DNA of 64,000 nucleotides from an uncultured Granulicatella sp. (GTDB taxonomy: Bacteria > Bacillota > Bacilli > Lactobacillales > Aerococcaceae). A program made the position numbers and the translations under genes. Under the pieces are notes generated by a model that saw only the letters and a list, made by a program, of their open reading frames with translations, searched no databases and was not told where the DNA came from. Positions within the stretch are counted from its first letter, which is position 1. Every line of letters begins with the position of its first letter. The stretch is from the NCBI RefSeq assembly GCF_938030755.1, contig NZ_CALHIF010000022.1, positions 1 to 64,000 of the forward strand, given 5' to 3'. Positions 53,653-63,912 of this stretch are shown one piece after another.

Positions 53653-56496
53653 ATGGCAAAAGACCATATTATCGTGCATGGAGCACGATCTCATAATTTA
53701 AAAAACATAGATGTGAGTATTCCTCGTGATCAATTTGTTGTGATTACAGGATTATCTGGTTCAGGGAAGAGTTCGTTAGCCTTCGACACTTTATACGCTG
53801 AAGGACAACGCCGTTATGTGGAGAGTCTGTCTGCGTATGCGCGTCAATTTTTAGGGCAAATGGACAAACCCGATGTAGATAGTATCGATGGCTTAAGTCC
53901 TGCGATTGCGATCGACCAAAAAACCACATCCAGAAACCCACGTTCAACAGTGGGAACGGTCACAGAAATTAATGATTATTTACGTTTATTATATGCGCGT
54001 GTTGGGAAACCAATCTGTCCAAATGATGGAACACCGATTGAAAGCCAATCTCTCGAGCAGATGGTCAATCGTGTGATGGAAATGCCCGAAAAAACAAAAA
54101 TTCAAGTGCTTGCTCCTGTTGTGGTCCAAAAGAAAGGGGAGCATAAAAAAGTCTTTGAAAAAATTCAAAAAGATGGATATGTGCGTGTGCGCGTCGATGG
54201 CCAGATGCATGAAGTCACTGAAGAACTGAATTTAGAGAAGAACAAAAAGCATAATATCGAAATCGTCGTGGACCGTATCGTGGTGAGTGATAAGAGTCGC
54301 TCTCGTTTGTTCGATTCGATTGAAGCAGCCCTTCGTTTAGCGGAGGGGTATGCCATTGTCGATGTGATTGGTGGGGAAGAACATCTCTTTAGTGAACACC
54401 ATTCATGTCCGATTTGTGGATTTACAGTAGGCGAATTAGAGCCACGTCTTTTCTCCTTTAATGCGCCATTTGGAGCTTGTCCGGAATGTGATGGCCTTGG
54501 ATCAAAACTAGAAGTGGACTTAGAATTAATTGTTCCGGATAAGAGTTTGACATTGGAAGAAGGAGCGCTGGTTCCATGGAATCCTATTAGCTCCAACTAC
54601 TATCCATCGATGCTCAGCCAATTTTGTGAGCAATTTAAGATTCCAATGAATATTCCGTTTGAAAAATTGACACAGTCACAAGTCAATATGGTGCTGTATG
54701 GTTCTGGAGATGCTACTTTCCAATTCCATCATGAAAATGAATTTGGTGGAGTTCGAGATGTGGAAATCCCATTTGAAGGCGTGGCAGTGAATGTGGAACG
54801 CCGCTATCGTGAAACCAATAGTGATTTTACAAGAGAACAAATGCGCCAATATATGACAGAATCCGCTTGTAAGACTTGTCATGGCTTCCGTTTAAATGAA
54901 CAAGCCCTATCTGTCAAAGTAGGCGGAAAAAATATTAGTGAAGTCCTCTCTCTATCTGTGGATGATGAGATTGACTTCTTCAAAGACTTAAACTTATCGG
55001 AGACAGATGAGCAAATCGCAGCTCCAATCTTAAAAGAAGTGAGCTCTCGTTTGAAATTCTTACGCAATGTCGGCTTACAATACTTAACATTAAGCCGTGC
55101 TGCTGGAACTTTATCAGGGGGAGAAGCGCAACGAATTCGTTTAGCAACGCAAATCGGTTCTAATCTATCGGGAGTGCTCTATATTTTAGATGAGCCATCG
55201 ATTGGACTTCACCAACGCGACAATGACCGCTTAATCGAGTCATTGAAGAGCATGCGAGACCTTGGAAATACCTTGATTGTGGTAGAACATGACGAAGACA
55301 CGATGCGTGCAGCGGACTACTTAATTGATATTGGTCCAGGTGCGGGTGAATTCGGTGGCGAGATTATCGCTGCAGGAACTCCAAAAGAAGTGGAGAAGAA
55401 TCCAAAATCACTCACCGGTCAATATTTAGCTGGCAAGAAATACATTCCAGTCCCAAGCGAACGCCGCAGGGAAGATAAGGGTTGGATCCACTTAAAAGGC
55501 GCTGCAGAAAATAACTTACGTGGCATCGATGTGGATGTGCCACTTGGACGCTTTGTGGCCGTTACAGGGGTATCGGGTTCTGGTAAGAGCTCACTTGTCA
55601 ACAGCGTATTGAAGAAAGCTTTAGCGCGTGAGATTACACGTACGAAGGAAAAACCAGGGAAGTTCAAGAGCATTTCTGGATTTGAAAATCTCGATAAGAT
55701 TATCGATATCGACCAAAGCCCAATCGGAAGAACCCCTCGAAGCAATCCAGCGACGTATACGGGTGTATTCGATGATATTCGTGATTTATTCGCAACCACA
55801 AATGAAGCGAAAATCCGCGGATATAAGAAAGGGCGCTTCAGTTTTAACGTGAAGGGTGGACGATGCGAATCTTGTAAAGGGGACGGCATTCTGAAAATCG
55901 AAATGCATTTCCTACCAGACGTATATGTGCCGTGTGAAGTTTGCCATGGAACGCGTTATAACTCTGAAACGCTCGAAGTGAAATACAAAGGAAAGAGTAT
56001 CGCGGATATTCTTCAATTGACCGTTGATGAAGCGGTAGAATTCTTCCAAGCCGTACCAAAAATCAAACGCAAATTACAAACGATTAAGGATGTTGGACTT
56101 GGCTATGTCACACTTGGGCAATCTGCCACAACGCTCTCTGGAGGAGAAGCACAACGGATGAAGTTAGCCAGCGAACTCCAACGTGTTTCAACAGGAAATA
56201 CGTTCTACGTGCTTGATGAACCAACGACAGGACTACATACGGATGATATCGCACGTCTGCTTGAAGTATTGAATCGTTTAGTAGAAGCTGGAAATACCGT
56301 GCTTGTCATCGAACATAACTTAGATGTGATTAAGACCGCTGACTATATCATTGATATGGGACCAGAAGGCGGTAGCGGTGGTGGTCTTGTCATTGCGACA
56401 GGCACGCCAGAAGAAGTGGCGAAAGATAAAAACAGTCACACAGGTCGTTATTTAAAACGCGCTTTAGAAGCAGCCGACTCTCATAACAAGAAGTAG
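53653..56496 (+). CDS. uvrA: excinuclease ABC subunit A
   Basis: A 947-residue damage-sensing ATPase of nucleotide-excision repair. It has two ABC modules: Walker [13 protein letters not shown] (about 33-44) and [12 protein letters not shown] (about 640-650), signatures [12 protein letters not shown] and [12 protein letters not shown], and the insertion domain. Zinc fingers are CPICGF..CPECDG (about 253-280) and [14 protein letters not shown] (about 737-760). Length is normal. AAGAGGTATTCAA precedes the ATG. Confidence 0.99.
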   Translation: MAKDHIIVHGARSHNLKNIDVSIPRDQFVVITGLSGSGKSSLAFDTLYAEGQRRYVESLSAYARQFLGQMDKPDVDSIDGLSPAIAIDQKTTSRNPRSTVGTVTEINDYLRLLYARVGKPICPNDGTPIESQSLEQMVNRVMEMPEKTKIQVLAPVVVQKKGEHKKVFEKIQKDGYVRVRVDGQMHEVTEELNLEKNKKHNIEIVVDRIVVSDKSRSRLFDSIEAALRLAEGYAIVDVIGGEEHLFSEHHSCPICGFTVGELEPRLFSFNAPFGACPECDGLGSKLEVDLELIVPDKSLTLEEGALVPWNPISSNYYPSMLSQFCEQFKIPMNIPFEKLTQSQVNMVLYGSGDATFQFHHENEFGGVRDVEIPFEGVAVNVERRYRETNSDFTREQMRQYMTESACKTCHGFRLNEQALSVKVGGKNISEVLSLSVDDEIDFFKDLNLSETDEQIAAPILKEVSSRLKFLRNVGLQYLTLSRAAGTLSGGEAQRIRLATQIGSNLSGVLYILDEPSIGLHQRDNDRLIESLKSMRDLGNTLIVVEHDEDTMRAADYLIDIGPGAGEFGGEIIAAGTPKEVEKNPKSLTGQYLAGKKYIPVPSERRREDKGWIHLKGAAENNLRGIDVDVPLGRFVAVTGVSGSGKSSLVNSVLKKALAREITRTKEKPGKFKSISGFENLDKIIDIDQSPIGRTPRSNPATYTGVFDDIRDLFATTNEAKIRGYKKGRFSFNVKGGRCESCKGDGILKIEMHFLPDVYVPCEVCHGTRYNSETLEVKYKGKSIADILQLTVDEAVEFFQAVPKIKRKLQTIKDVGLGYVTLGQSATTLSGGEAQRMKLASELQRVSTGNTFYVLDEPTTGLHTDDIARLLEVLNRLVEAGNTVLVIEHNLDVIKTADYIIDMGPEGGSGGGLVIATGTPEEVAKDKNSHTGRYLKRALEAADSHNKK

Positions 56497-56574
56497 AAAA
56501 TTGCTAGAAGAGATAGTTTGAAGAAGTTAGTTATGCTATACTCAACATAGATCATTTCTCAGGGGGAAACTTGA

Positions 56575-57243
56575 ATGAACATGAAAGAATTAGTCGGCAA
56601 GAAAGCCGCAGAATATGTAGAAAGTGGAATGACGGTTGGATTAGGAACTGGTTCGACAGCCTACTATTTTGTGGAAGAAATCGGTCGCCGAGTAAAAGAA
56701 GAAGGACTTGAAATCGTGGGAGTAACGACTTCTTTAGCAACGAAGAAACAAGCAGAAGCGCTTGGAATTCCATTGAAGAGCGTGGATGAAGTGGATTATA
56801 TCGACGTCACAATCGATGGCGCAGACGAAATCGCTCCTGATTTTTCAGGAATCAAAGGGGGCGGCGGTGCGTTATTATTCGAAAAAATCGTTGCCGAGCA
56901 ATCAAAGAGTGTCATCTGGATTGTAGACGAATCAAAAATGGTCGACTACTTAGGTCGTTTCCCATTACCAGTCGAAGTGGTGCCTTATGGTTCAGAACAA
57001 TTATTCAAACGTTTTGAAGCGCTAGGATACAAACCAACGTTCCGCGAACGCGACGGAGAACGCTACTTAACCGATAGCAAAAACTACATTATCGACTTGG
57101 ATGTCTATCCAATTAAAGACCCAATCGCATTTGGAGAAAAAATCAAAGGCATGACAGGTGTGGTAGAGCAAGGACTCTTCACAAACATGACAGATATCGT
57201 GCTTGTAGGAACTCCTGATGGGGTTGTCGTAAAACAATTCTAA
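56575..57243 (+). CDS. rpiA: ribose-5-phosphate isomerase A
   Basis: A 222-residue enzyme of the pentose phosphate pathway that interconverts ribose-5-P and ribulose-5-P. Motifs: [16 protein letters not shown] (phosphate loop), [30 protein letters not shown] (catalytic Asp, Glu), and [10 protein letters not shown]. Length normal. The ATG at 56575 has AGGGGGAAACTTGA; an ATG two codons later is possible. Confidence 0.97.
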   Translation: MNMKELVGKKAAEYVESGMTVGLGTGSTAYYFVEEIGRRVKEEGLEIVGVTTSLATKKQAEALGIPLKSVDEVDYIDVTIDGADEIAPDFSGIKGGGGALLFEKIVAEQSKSVIWIVDESKMVDYLGRFPLPVEVVPYGSEQLFKRFEALGYKPTFRERDGERYLTDSKNYIIDLDVYPIKDPIAFGEKIKGMTGVVEQGLFTNMTDIVLVGTPDGVVVKQF

Positions 57244-57248
57244 AAAAT

Positions 57249-57292
57249 AACCGCTTAGAGTCAGCATGGATGCGTGATTCTAAGCGGTTTTT
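57249..57292 (+). terminator. terminator after rpiA
   Basis: A 15-bp stem with one G-U pair (57249-57263 with 57275-57289) is followed by T residues. Confidence 0.88.
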
Positions 57293-57423
57293 GATCGGAG
57301 TAAACCGTGTCGAATTGCACACGGTTAATTTTAAAGGATGATGCACTTTTTCAATTTGTGTTCGAAAATCAAGGCGGAGTGTGCTATACTAGTAAAGATT
57401 TAGTATTGAAAGGATCTGATAAA

Positions 57424-58410
57424 ATGTCATCATTCATGGAAAAAAGAAAAGGATTGCTGTGTACATTTGCTATAGCGGTTGTCTCAGTCATGCTCGATAA
57501 GCTATTCCCAATCATCGGGAGTGCGGTATTTGCTATTATTTTAGGGATGGTCTTGAACCAATTTTGGAAAATTCCAAGTGATTTTAGACCGGGAATCAAT
57601 TATTCAGCGAAAAAATTATTAAATTACTCTATTATCGCACTAGGATTTACAATGTCATTTGCGCAAGTGAGCCAAACAGGTGCTTCATCATTCCCAGTGT
57701 CGATTGTGACCATCTTGATTGCGTTTCTAACAGCGCTACTTGTAGGAAATTTCTTCAAATTGTCTCGTCCGCTGAAGATTCTTGTTGGATTTGGGACTGC
57801 GATTTGCGGGGGCTCTGCGATTGCGGCAGCTTCACCGATTATTAAAGCAGAAGATGATGAGGTCGCGTTGTCGATTTCAACTATTTTCCTATTCAACGTC
57901 GTCGCGGTATTCCTATTCCCGTTTTTAGGGCACTTGATGAACATGGACGCGTCGCAATTCGGACTTTTCGCAGGAACAGCAATTAACGATACATCAAGCG
58001 TGGTCGCAGCCGGTGCCAGTTATAGTGCGGAAGCCCTAGAAATCGCGACAATCGTAAAACTTACTCGTGCGTTGATGATTGTTCCAGCGTGTCTGGTATT
58101 ATCATTCATCGAAGCACGTCGCATGAAACAAGAAGGACAAAGCGTTCAATGGAAGAAAATCGTGCCAATGTTTATCATCTGGTTTATGGTCGCTTCCATC
58201 ATTACAAGTGTGGGATTATTCCCAAGTTTCCTTGTACCGTATGCAAAATTAGCGTCTAACTGGTTGATGGCGATGGCATTAGCAGGTATCGGAATGCAAG
58301 TATCCTTCCAACACTTCAAAGAAGCAGGGGCAAAACCAATCTTAACCGGTTTAGCTACTTGGTTTATGGTGACTGTCACTAGCTTAATCATGCAGTACTT
58401 CGTTTTATAG
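57424..58410 (+). CDS. YeiH/UPF0324 family transporter (putative sulfate exporter family)
   Basis: A 328-residue membrane protein with ten or eleven hydrophobic segments. The start at 57424 (GAAAGGATCTGATAAA upstream) gives MSSFMEKRKGLLCTFAIAVV; the longer ORF from 57307 crosses the promoter region. The GFGTAICGGSAIAAASPII segment and NDTSSVVAAGA are family hallmarks. YeiH-type proteins are annotated as sulfate or anion exporters on weak evidence. It is followed 12 nt later by a 63-aa membrane protein. Confidence 0.88.
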   Translation: MSSFMEKRKGLLCTFAIAVVSVMLDKLFPIIGSAVFAIILGMVLNQFWKIPSDFRPGINYSAKKLLNYSIIALGFTMSFAQVSQTGASSFPVSIVTILIAFLTALLVGNFFKLSRPLKILVGFGTAICGGSAIAAASPIIKAEDDEVALSISTIFLFNVVAVFLFPFLGHLMNMDASQFGLFAGTAINDTSSVVAAGASYSAEALEIATIVKLTRALMIVPACLVLSFIEARRMKQEGQSVQWKKIVPMFIIWFMVASIITSVGLFPSFLVPYAKLASNWLMAMALAGIGMQVSFQHFKEAGAKPILTGLATWFMVTVTSLIMQYFVL

Positions 58411-58422
58411 AAAGGACGCGGT

Positions 58423-58614
58423 ATGAAAAGATTATTGGGACTCGGGTTTTGGATTAGTGCCTTGTACTTTTTCTTATATACGAAAATTCCAGCGCTACAA
58501 GCCTTCGTGAATACACCAGTAGGGCCGTATGTGCATGTCGCGATGGTTGTTTTACTCATCGTGGGGATTTTCTTCTACGTACTGCGCATTATCCATTACT
58601 TATTTTTCCCATAG
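58423..58614 (+). CDS. small two-helix membrane protein
   Basis: A 63-residue protein with two hydrophobic helices (about 4-20 and 35-60) and a short polar loop (NTPVGPYVH). GAAAGGACGCGGT precedes the ATG, 12 nt after the YeiH-family gene, and the operon terminator follows at 58621. It may be an accessory subunit of that transporter. I know no family for it. Confidence 0.75.
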   Translation: MKRLLGLGFWISALYFFLYTKIPALQAFVNTPVGPYVHVAMVVLLIVGIFFYVLRIIHYLFFP

Positions 58615-58620
58615 AAATAG

Positions 58621-58655
58621 AAAACAGCTTAGGCATTGCCTAAGCTGTTTTTGTT
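58621..58655. terminator. bidirectional terminator between the YeiH operon and the mevalonate operon
   Basis: The 14-bp perfect stem (58621-58634 with 58638-58651) has a 3-nt loop, with A and T runs on the two sides. Confidence 0.95.
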
Positions 58656-58656
58656 T

Positions 58657-59721
58657 TTAACGTTGTGCAAGATGTTTCCAATCAATCCCGCGGGCATCAC
58701 ACCAGTTTTGGATGTTTGGTGCGACCACGATAGGAGCTTGTTGGAGACTAGAAATACTATCCGCACCGACAAGCGTTAAGATCGTTGTCAGTTGCTCTTT
58801 CCATGTTTGAACAGTAGTAATGGCGTCTGGAAGGGAGTCGTCTTTCCGTACGAGATGCAACATTTCACCAGACAATCCGACAAGGCTAGCTCCTAGAGCG
58901 AAGCATTTGGCCATGTCGAGTGGCGTCTTCACACCGCCGGAAGCGATGATTGGGGTGCGGCTTCCTTGGGCTTCCATGAGCGATGTCAAGGTCGTTTGCC
59001 CCCAGTCTTCTAGGAAATCGAGTTTATCTTCTTTGCGACGGCCGTTTTCGATTTTGGCAAAATTCGTACCGCCTGTACCGCTAATATCGATTGCAGCAAC
59101 TCCGATACTCTCTAGTTGCGCGATGGCTTCACGGCTAAATCCGAATCCGACTTCTTTGACGATAACGGGAACGTCACTCGCTTTGACAATTTCTTCGATG
59201 TTTTTAAGCCAGTTGCTAAAGACGCGGTCTCCTTCTGGCATCACGAGTTCTTGTGCACGGTTGACGTGAATTTGAATGGCGTTTGCTTCGATGATGTCGA
59301 CAGCGCGTTTAGCGGCCTCAGCATCGTAATGTGCCCCAAGGTTTGCGAAGAGGATTCCATTTGGATTTTCTTGGCGAATCACCTTGAAGCTTTCCACACT
59401 TTCAGGAAACTTCATCGCGATGCTCATCGAACCTGTCGCCATTGCCATGCCTGTTTCACGAGCCAAGATGGCTAAGCGCTGGTTTAACGCAGTCGTGAGT
59501 GGGCTACCACCCGTGATGGCGTTGATGAAGAATGGAACGTCAAAGGTTAGTCCAGCAAGCTTGGTCTGAAGTGACACATCTGCCACATCAACGGTTGTGA
59601 AGGGATGATGCACAAAGCGTGTTTCCACAAACTCGGGAGCGCTCGCTGCACGATATTGCTGGTTTGCATGACCTACATGTTCGTCCTTTCGATTCATTTG
59701 TTGTTGAAATAAATCCATCAT
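58657..59721 (-). CDS. fni: type 2 isopentenyl-diphosphate isomerase (FMN-dependent)
   Basis: A 354-residue flavoenzyme that interconverts IPP and DMAPP. RKDEHVGHA at the N-terminus, FINAITGGSPLT, ATGSMSIAM, the conserved Gln/His region IQIHVNRAQELVMPEG, and FMN-binding ASGGVKTPLDMAKC are visible. It ends the mvk-mvaD-pmk-fni operon and is followed by the bidirectional terminator. Confidence 0.96.
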   Translation of the reverse strand: MMDLFQQQMNRKDEHVGHANQQYRAASAPEFVETRFVHHPFTTVDVADVSLQTKLAGLTFDVPFFINAITGGSPLTTALNQRLAILARETGMAMATGSMSIAMKFPESVESFKVIRQENPNGILFANLGAHYDAEAAKRAVDIIEANAIQIHVNRAQELVMPEGDRVFSNWLKNIEEIVKASDVPVIVKEVGFGFSREAIAQLESIGVAAIDISGTGGTNFAKIENGRRKEDKLDFLEDWGQTTLTSLMEAQGSRTPIIASGGVKTPLDMAKCFALGASLVGLSGEMLHLVRKDDSLPDAITTVQTWKEQLTTILTLVGADSISSLQQAPIVVAPNIQNWCDARGIDWKHLAQR

Positions 59722-59730
59722 TAATCTCCT

Positions 59731-60813
59731 TTACCAGGCTTCGGCGATAGAAAGCGGAAGCACTTGAATTTGAGCCTTGGCCCATTGAGTTTCAATTTGT
59801 TGTCTTTGAGTTTCGTTTTGTGTAAAACAAATGCCGCAGTCGCCACCACCAGCGCCAGATGTTTTTGCACAGGCACCATTTTGTTCAGCGATGTCGCAGA
59901 GTGTTTGTAGTGCTGGCGTTTCGATTTCCAGCTGCATCACTTGTGCAAATTCATTTAAGAGTGCACGGTTCGCACGGATGCCTTCCTGTAAGGCAGCGAT
60001 GTCTTGTTGGCTCCAAGCGTTTTGTAGACCTTGAACGATGGCGTAACTTTTTGCAAGAAATTCTTTGTAAGAGGCGCTATCGGTTGCCACTTTCCGTTTT
60101 TTCTCAGTGGCTTGAATGAGTGAATCTGTGATAGCGACTTGTCCTGTCCATCCTACTAAGAGGGTGAAGTTTGGGATTTCTGGAAGGGGCAGGGTGGTGA
60201 GGTCTTTCCAGACAGCATCACAAATGTTTTTAATAGTTTTATTTTGTAATTGTTCGAGTAAATCGCTTCGGTCCGGGCTAGTGTAATACACCATTCCTCT
60301 AAAAGAAGAGGCGGCGATATCGCCAAAAGATCCACGTTGGGATAAGCGGAGATTCGTTAACACACTCAGTTTATAGACGAGTAGTGGAGTGCGTGGAGTC
60401 TCGTAGAAATCAAGAACGGCTTGAATCGTTGCGACCACAACGGCACCACTCGAACCGAGTCCGTATTTAATACCACGCTTAGCGTCATCGAGCTCACTCG
60501 TGATCGAAAGCGAGTAGAGGGTGTTTGTATGTTTCCCAGTTTCTCGAACATATTGTTCTGCGACCAGAATCGCTTCTTCGACTAGTTTATAGGGATGCTC
60601 TCCTTTTGCACGGAATAGTTCCCCTTCGCGAGTCCATTCCACAACGATGTCTGAATTTTGCGTAGAGGTTAAACTTCCTACACTACTAGCTTCGTTGATT
60701 GTGACGATTAAGTAGCGCGACACAGCTGCAATAATGGCACCGTGTCCGGGTTCGACAACCGCATATTCTCCTGCAATAAAGAGTTTACCGGGAGCTTTTG
60801 AAGTAATCGTCAC
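59731..60813 (-). CDS. mvaK2: phosphomevalonate kinase
   Basis: A 360-residue GHMP kinase that makes mevalonate diphosphate. I choose the GTG at 60813, 5 nt beyond the mvaD stop, with GAAGGGAAGTGAG upstream; this gives VTITSKAPGKLFIAGEYAVVE. A second GTG at 60840 would overlap mvaD. The GHMP motif is KYGLGSSGAVVVATIQ and the C-terminal GAGGGDCGICF is motif 3. It lies between mvaD and fni. Confidence 0.94.
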   Translation of the reverse strand: MTITSKAPGKLFIAGEYAVVEPGHGAIIAAVSRYLIVTINEASSVGSLTSTQNSDIVVEWTREGELFRAKGEHPYKLVEEAILVAEQYVRETGKHTNTLYSLSITSELDDAKRGIKYGLGSSGAVVVATIQAVLDFYETPRTPLLVYKLSVLTNLRLSQRGSFGDIAASSFRGMVYYTSPDRSDLLEQLQNKTIKNICDAVWKDLTTLPLPEIPNFTLLVGWTGQVAITDSLIQATEKKRKVATDSASYKEFLAKSYAIVQGLQNAWSQQDIAALQEGIRANRALLNEFAQVMQLEIETPALQTLCDIAEQNGACAKTSGAGGGDCGICFTQNETQRQQIETQWAKAQIQVLPLSIAEAW

Positions 60814-60817
60814 GCGC

Positions 60818-61840
60818 TCACTTCCCTTCAAAAGTCGCACGAGAAGCGTTCCATTCGTCTTCTGTCAATGTACGAATGCCTTCTCCTGGAAGCGTAGGAA
60901 TGAGTTTTTCACTCGGGAATACTTTGCCAAGCTCTTCCAGAATCGCAGGTATATCACTCGCCTTGCAGATGACTTTAACGTTTGGACCAGCATCCATCGT
61001 GAAGTAGGCCGGAATGCCTCGTTTTTCTCGAATCGTGCGAATGGTTTGTTGGGCGATAATACTCTCCGGTTCGAAATAACAGAATGGAGGATTGCTTGCC
61101 AGCATCGTAGCGTGCATTTTCATGCCGTTAAATTCCGCAATAGAGCCGATACGATGAATGTCGCGGTCCTTGATGGCCTCTTTAATGTCGGCTAAATCGG
61201 TTGCCGCAGAAGTGACCCAACCTTCATAAAATGGTGAAGTAGAAACAGTCAATTCCATGCCAGCACGACTTGAAATCTTCTTCTCGGCCGCACTCACGAC
61301 GATAATAATCATCCCGATGTCAAACTTCGCATCGTCCACGGGAATCGCCATACTGTTCTCGTTGGAGTCTCCTTTATTCCATTCGACAAATCCGCCAAAT
61401 AAACTACGAGTAGCGCTGCCACTTCCACGACGCGCGTAAGTCGATAGTTTTTGAGCAGGCATGTTAAGACCGGTTGCCTCGTTCATCGCCCCAGCAAGTG
61501 CCGCAAAGGCGGAAGCAGAGCTCGCAAGACCTGCTGCAGTTGGGACAAAATTCAAGCTCTCGACGCGAGCACGACGCGAGTCTCCCGTTTCAGCGCGGAA
61601 CAAGTCTAAGAAGCGCGTGATTTTAGCGGTCGCCGCTTCGTCTTGTTTGGCGCCATTGAGATAGAACTCGTCTTCCGTTAACGTATCGCTGAGTTCGACT
61701 TTTGTATCGGTATAAAAGGCTTCAAGGGTTAAAGAGAGGCTACTATTCATCGGAATGAAAAGTTCTTTATTTTCTTTTCCCCAATATTTAATCAGTGCGA
61801 TATTCGTATGCGCACGCGTCATTCCAATCGATGTGGTCAT
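60818..61840 (-). CDS. mvaD: diphosphomevalonate decarboxylase
   Basis: A 340-residue GHMP enzyme that makes isopentenyl diphosphate. The start at 61840 has AAAAAGGAGAAGAGCTA upstream, overlapping the mvk stop by 1 nt (TAATG), which implies coupled translation; the longer ORF from 61957 lies inside mvk. TRAHTNIALIKYWGKEN and AGLASSASAFAALAGA are signatures; the catalytic Asp lies in MDAGPNVKV. Confidence 0.97.
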   Translation of the reverse strand: MTTSIGMTRAHTNIALIKYWGKENKELFIPMNSSLSLTLEAFYTDTKVELSDTLTEDEFYLNGAKQDEAATAKITRFLDLFRAETGDSRRARVESLNFVPTAAGLASSASAFAALAGAMNEATGLNMPAQKLSTYARRGSGSATRSLFGGFVEWNKGDSNENSMAIPVDDAKFDIGMIIIVVSAAEKKISSRAGMELTVSTSPFYEGWVTSAATDLADIKEAIKDRDIHRIGSIAEFNGMKMHATMLASNPPFCYFEPESIIAQQTIRTIREKRGIPAYFTMDAGPNVKVICKASDIPAILEELGKVFPSEKLIPTLPGEGIRTLTEDEWNASRATFEGK

Positions 61841-62811
61841 TAGCTCTTCTCCTTTTTGGCGAGCGACTGAATCCAGACCGCTTGCGCTCCTTTTTTCATG
61901 AATTGTTCTTGTAAATGAAGGGCGTCGTTCTCTGTAGCTACAAGGGCAATCATACAACCGCCTAGGCCACCACCTGTGACTTTTGCCCCGAGTGCATGGT
62001 TTTCGTGGGCCGTACTGACGAGGGCTTCAATGATATCATGAGAAACCCCTAATTTTTTCAGACGATCGTGATTAGAAGTCATTAGCTGGCCGAGCTTTAG
62101 AGGATCTTTGGTTTCGATGGCGGTCTTTGTATCTTGTACGATGGCGCCAATCGATTGCACCGCGTCTGAACCTGTTTCGTTAGTGGTAGGGTCGATGATG
62201 CGTTCTTGCAAAGTACTTACATGATGGACCGCTTGCTTTGTATTCCCGGTCACACCTGAATCTGCGATGACGAGATACGCTGGCATATCGAGTTCAAGCG
62301 TCTGAAGTTCTTGTTCCTTTTGGAAAAAGACCGGACGAGTGCCACTCGTTGTAGCTGTATCGACACCGCTTGGATTGCCATGCGAAATGGTTTCCGCGCC
62401 TTGAACGATGTCCCATAAAGTGGCATCGGATAAAGACGTATTAAAAAAATCAAAAATGGCACGCACGACCGCAACGCTTACTGCAGCACTGGATCCCATG
62501 CCTCTTTCAGCTGGAATCGTTGACTCGATGGAGAGGACAAAAGCATGACTCGTGACTTCTTTTGAAGAGGCGAGTAAAAATGCTTTTTGAATCGCAAACT
62601 GCAATCCTGCCATTGAAGCAGGCATGCCTTGAAGGTCCCCTGAGTATAGCTCGCATTCGATTGTTTGCCCTTTGATTGCAGTGACGATATCGGCTTTCAC
62701 AAACACCGCATTAATGGGTAGTGCAATAGCTGGTTTATGGTAGACGACGGCATGTTCACCGGCTAAAATGATTTTTCCATTGGCAAGACCTGTTCCCTTT
62801 TGTAGTTTCAT
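61840..62811 (-). CDS. mvk: mevalonate kinase
   Basis: A 323-residue GHMP kinase. ANGKIILAGEHAVVYHKPAIALPI is motif 1, AERGMGSSAAVSVAVVRAI motif 2, and KVTGGGLGGCMIALV motif 3. First gene of the mevalonate lower-pathway operon. AAAGGGATGTCGT precedes the ATG. The upper-pathway genes (HMG-CoA synthase and reductase) are not in the window. Confidence 0.97.
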   Translation of the reverse strand: MKLQKGTGLANGKIILAGEHAVVYHKPAIALPINAVFVKADIVTAIKGQTIECELYSGDLQGMPASMAGLQFAIQKAFLLASSKEVTSHAFVLSIESTIPAERGMGSSAAVSVAVVRAIFDFFNTSLSDATLWDIVQGAETISHGNPSGVDTATTSGTRPVFFQKEQELQTLELDMPAYLVIADSGVTGNTKQAVHHVSTLQERIIDPTTNETGSDAVQSIGAIVQDTKTAIETKDPLKLGQLMTSNHDRLKKLGVSHDIIEALVSTAHENHALGAKVTGGGLGGCMIALVATENDALHLQEQFMKKGAQAVWIQSLAKKEKS

Positions 62812-62988
62812 ACGACATCCCTTTCTTCGTTTTCATTCACATTCTACTAGATTCGTTCCCCTTCGTAAACAAGCATGCTGATTTCATGGGAAAAACTTAA
62901 GATTATAAAGAAACGAATCATAGAAACAGTGTGCTACTTATGGTACAATTCAAGAATAGTAAACCTGTAACTGAAGGAGACGAATCCG

Positions 62989-63912
62989 TTGAGAGAAAAC
63001 GAGACGTATTATCAGATTCAAAGAAGTGAGTGGAGCCAATATAAAGGCATGCATCCATTCACGATGACAAGCGCTGAGTTACAGCACTTAACGTCACTAA
63101 ATGACCGCATTTCCCTACAAGACGTGCAAGAAGTGTATGTGCCGATGCTGGATTATTTTGATGTATACTTTAAAAAACATATTGAATTACATACTGAGGA
63201 GCAACAGTTTCTGAATCAACAGAAGAAGACTGTGCCGTTTATTATCGGGGTTTCTGGGAGTGTAGCCGTTGGGAAGAGTACGACTGCCCGCTTGATGCAA
63301 ACGATGCTGCAACAACGCTACCCGGATAAACGCGTGTTTCTAATGACGACAGACGGATTCTTACTACCGACTCAGGAGCTGATTAATCGCGGAATCTTAG
63401 ATCGTAAAGGGTTCCCGGAAAGTTACGACATGGAAGCTCTCGTTCATTTTTTACTCGAAGTGAAGACTGGAAATCCAAGCGTGGATGCACCGGTGTATTC
63501 GCATGAGATTTACGATATTGTGCCAGGAGAAGTGCAGACAATTGAATCGCCCGACATCTTGATTGTTGAGGGGATTAATGTGTTACAACTACCGCCAAAT
63601 CGTGAAATTTACGTGAGTGATTTCTTCGACTGGTCGATTTTCGTAGATGCCGATGCAACACTGATTGAGCAATGGTACTTGGAGCGTTTCGAATTGTTGA
63701 TGGACCGTGCGAAATCTCAGCCGGATAACTATTACTATCAATATGCGATTGGGAATCGTGCGGATGCGATTGCGATGGCGAAAGATGTGTGGAAGAAGAC
63801 TAACCTGAAGAACCTTAAGGACTACATCTTACCAACGAAAACCCGCGCCGACTTCATCCTACATAAAACAGTGGGACATCACATAGATTTTGTGCAAATT
63901 AAAAAATATTAG
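62989..63912 (+). CDS. coaA: pantothenate kinase, type I
   Basis: A 307-residue enzyme for the first committed step of CoA synthesis. It starts with TTG at 62989 after GAAGGAGACGAATCCG. Walker A GVSGSVAVGKST is at 87-98. LMTTDGFLLPTQEL and EGINVLQLP are family motifs. Length normal for bacterial PanK-I. Divergent from mvk. Its stop codon TAG is the start of a structured repeat unit (63911 onward). Confidence 0.97.
   Translation: MRENETYYQIQRSEWSQYKGMHPFTMTSAELQHLTSLNDRISLQDVQEVYVPMLDYFDVYFKKHIELHTEEQQFLNQQKKTVPFIIGVSGSVAVGKSTTARLMQTMLQQRYPDKRVFLMTTDGFLLPTQELINRGILDRKGFPESYDMEALVHFLLEVKTGNPSVDAPVYSHEIYDIVPGEVQTIESPDILIVEGINVLQLPPNREIYVSDFFDWSIFVDADATLIEQWYLERFELLMDRAKSQPDNYYYQYAIGNRADAIAMAKDVWKKTNLKNLKDYILPTKTRADFILHKTVGHHIDFVQIKKY

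Noticed and set aside
59116..59475. 119-codon ORF opposite fni, and similar long antisense ORFs over uvrA, gyrA and mvaD
   Set aside because: They mirror well-conserved enzymes codon for codon and lack ribosome binding sites.
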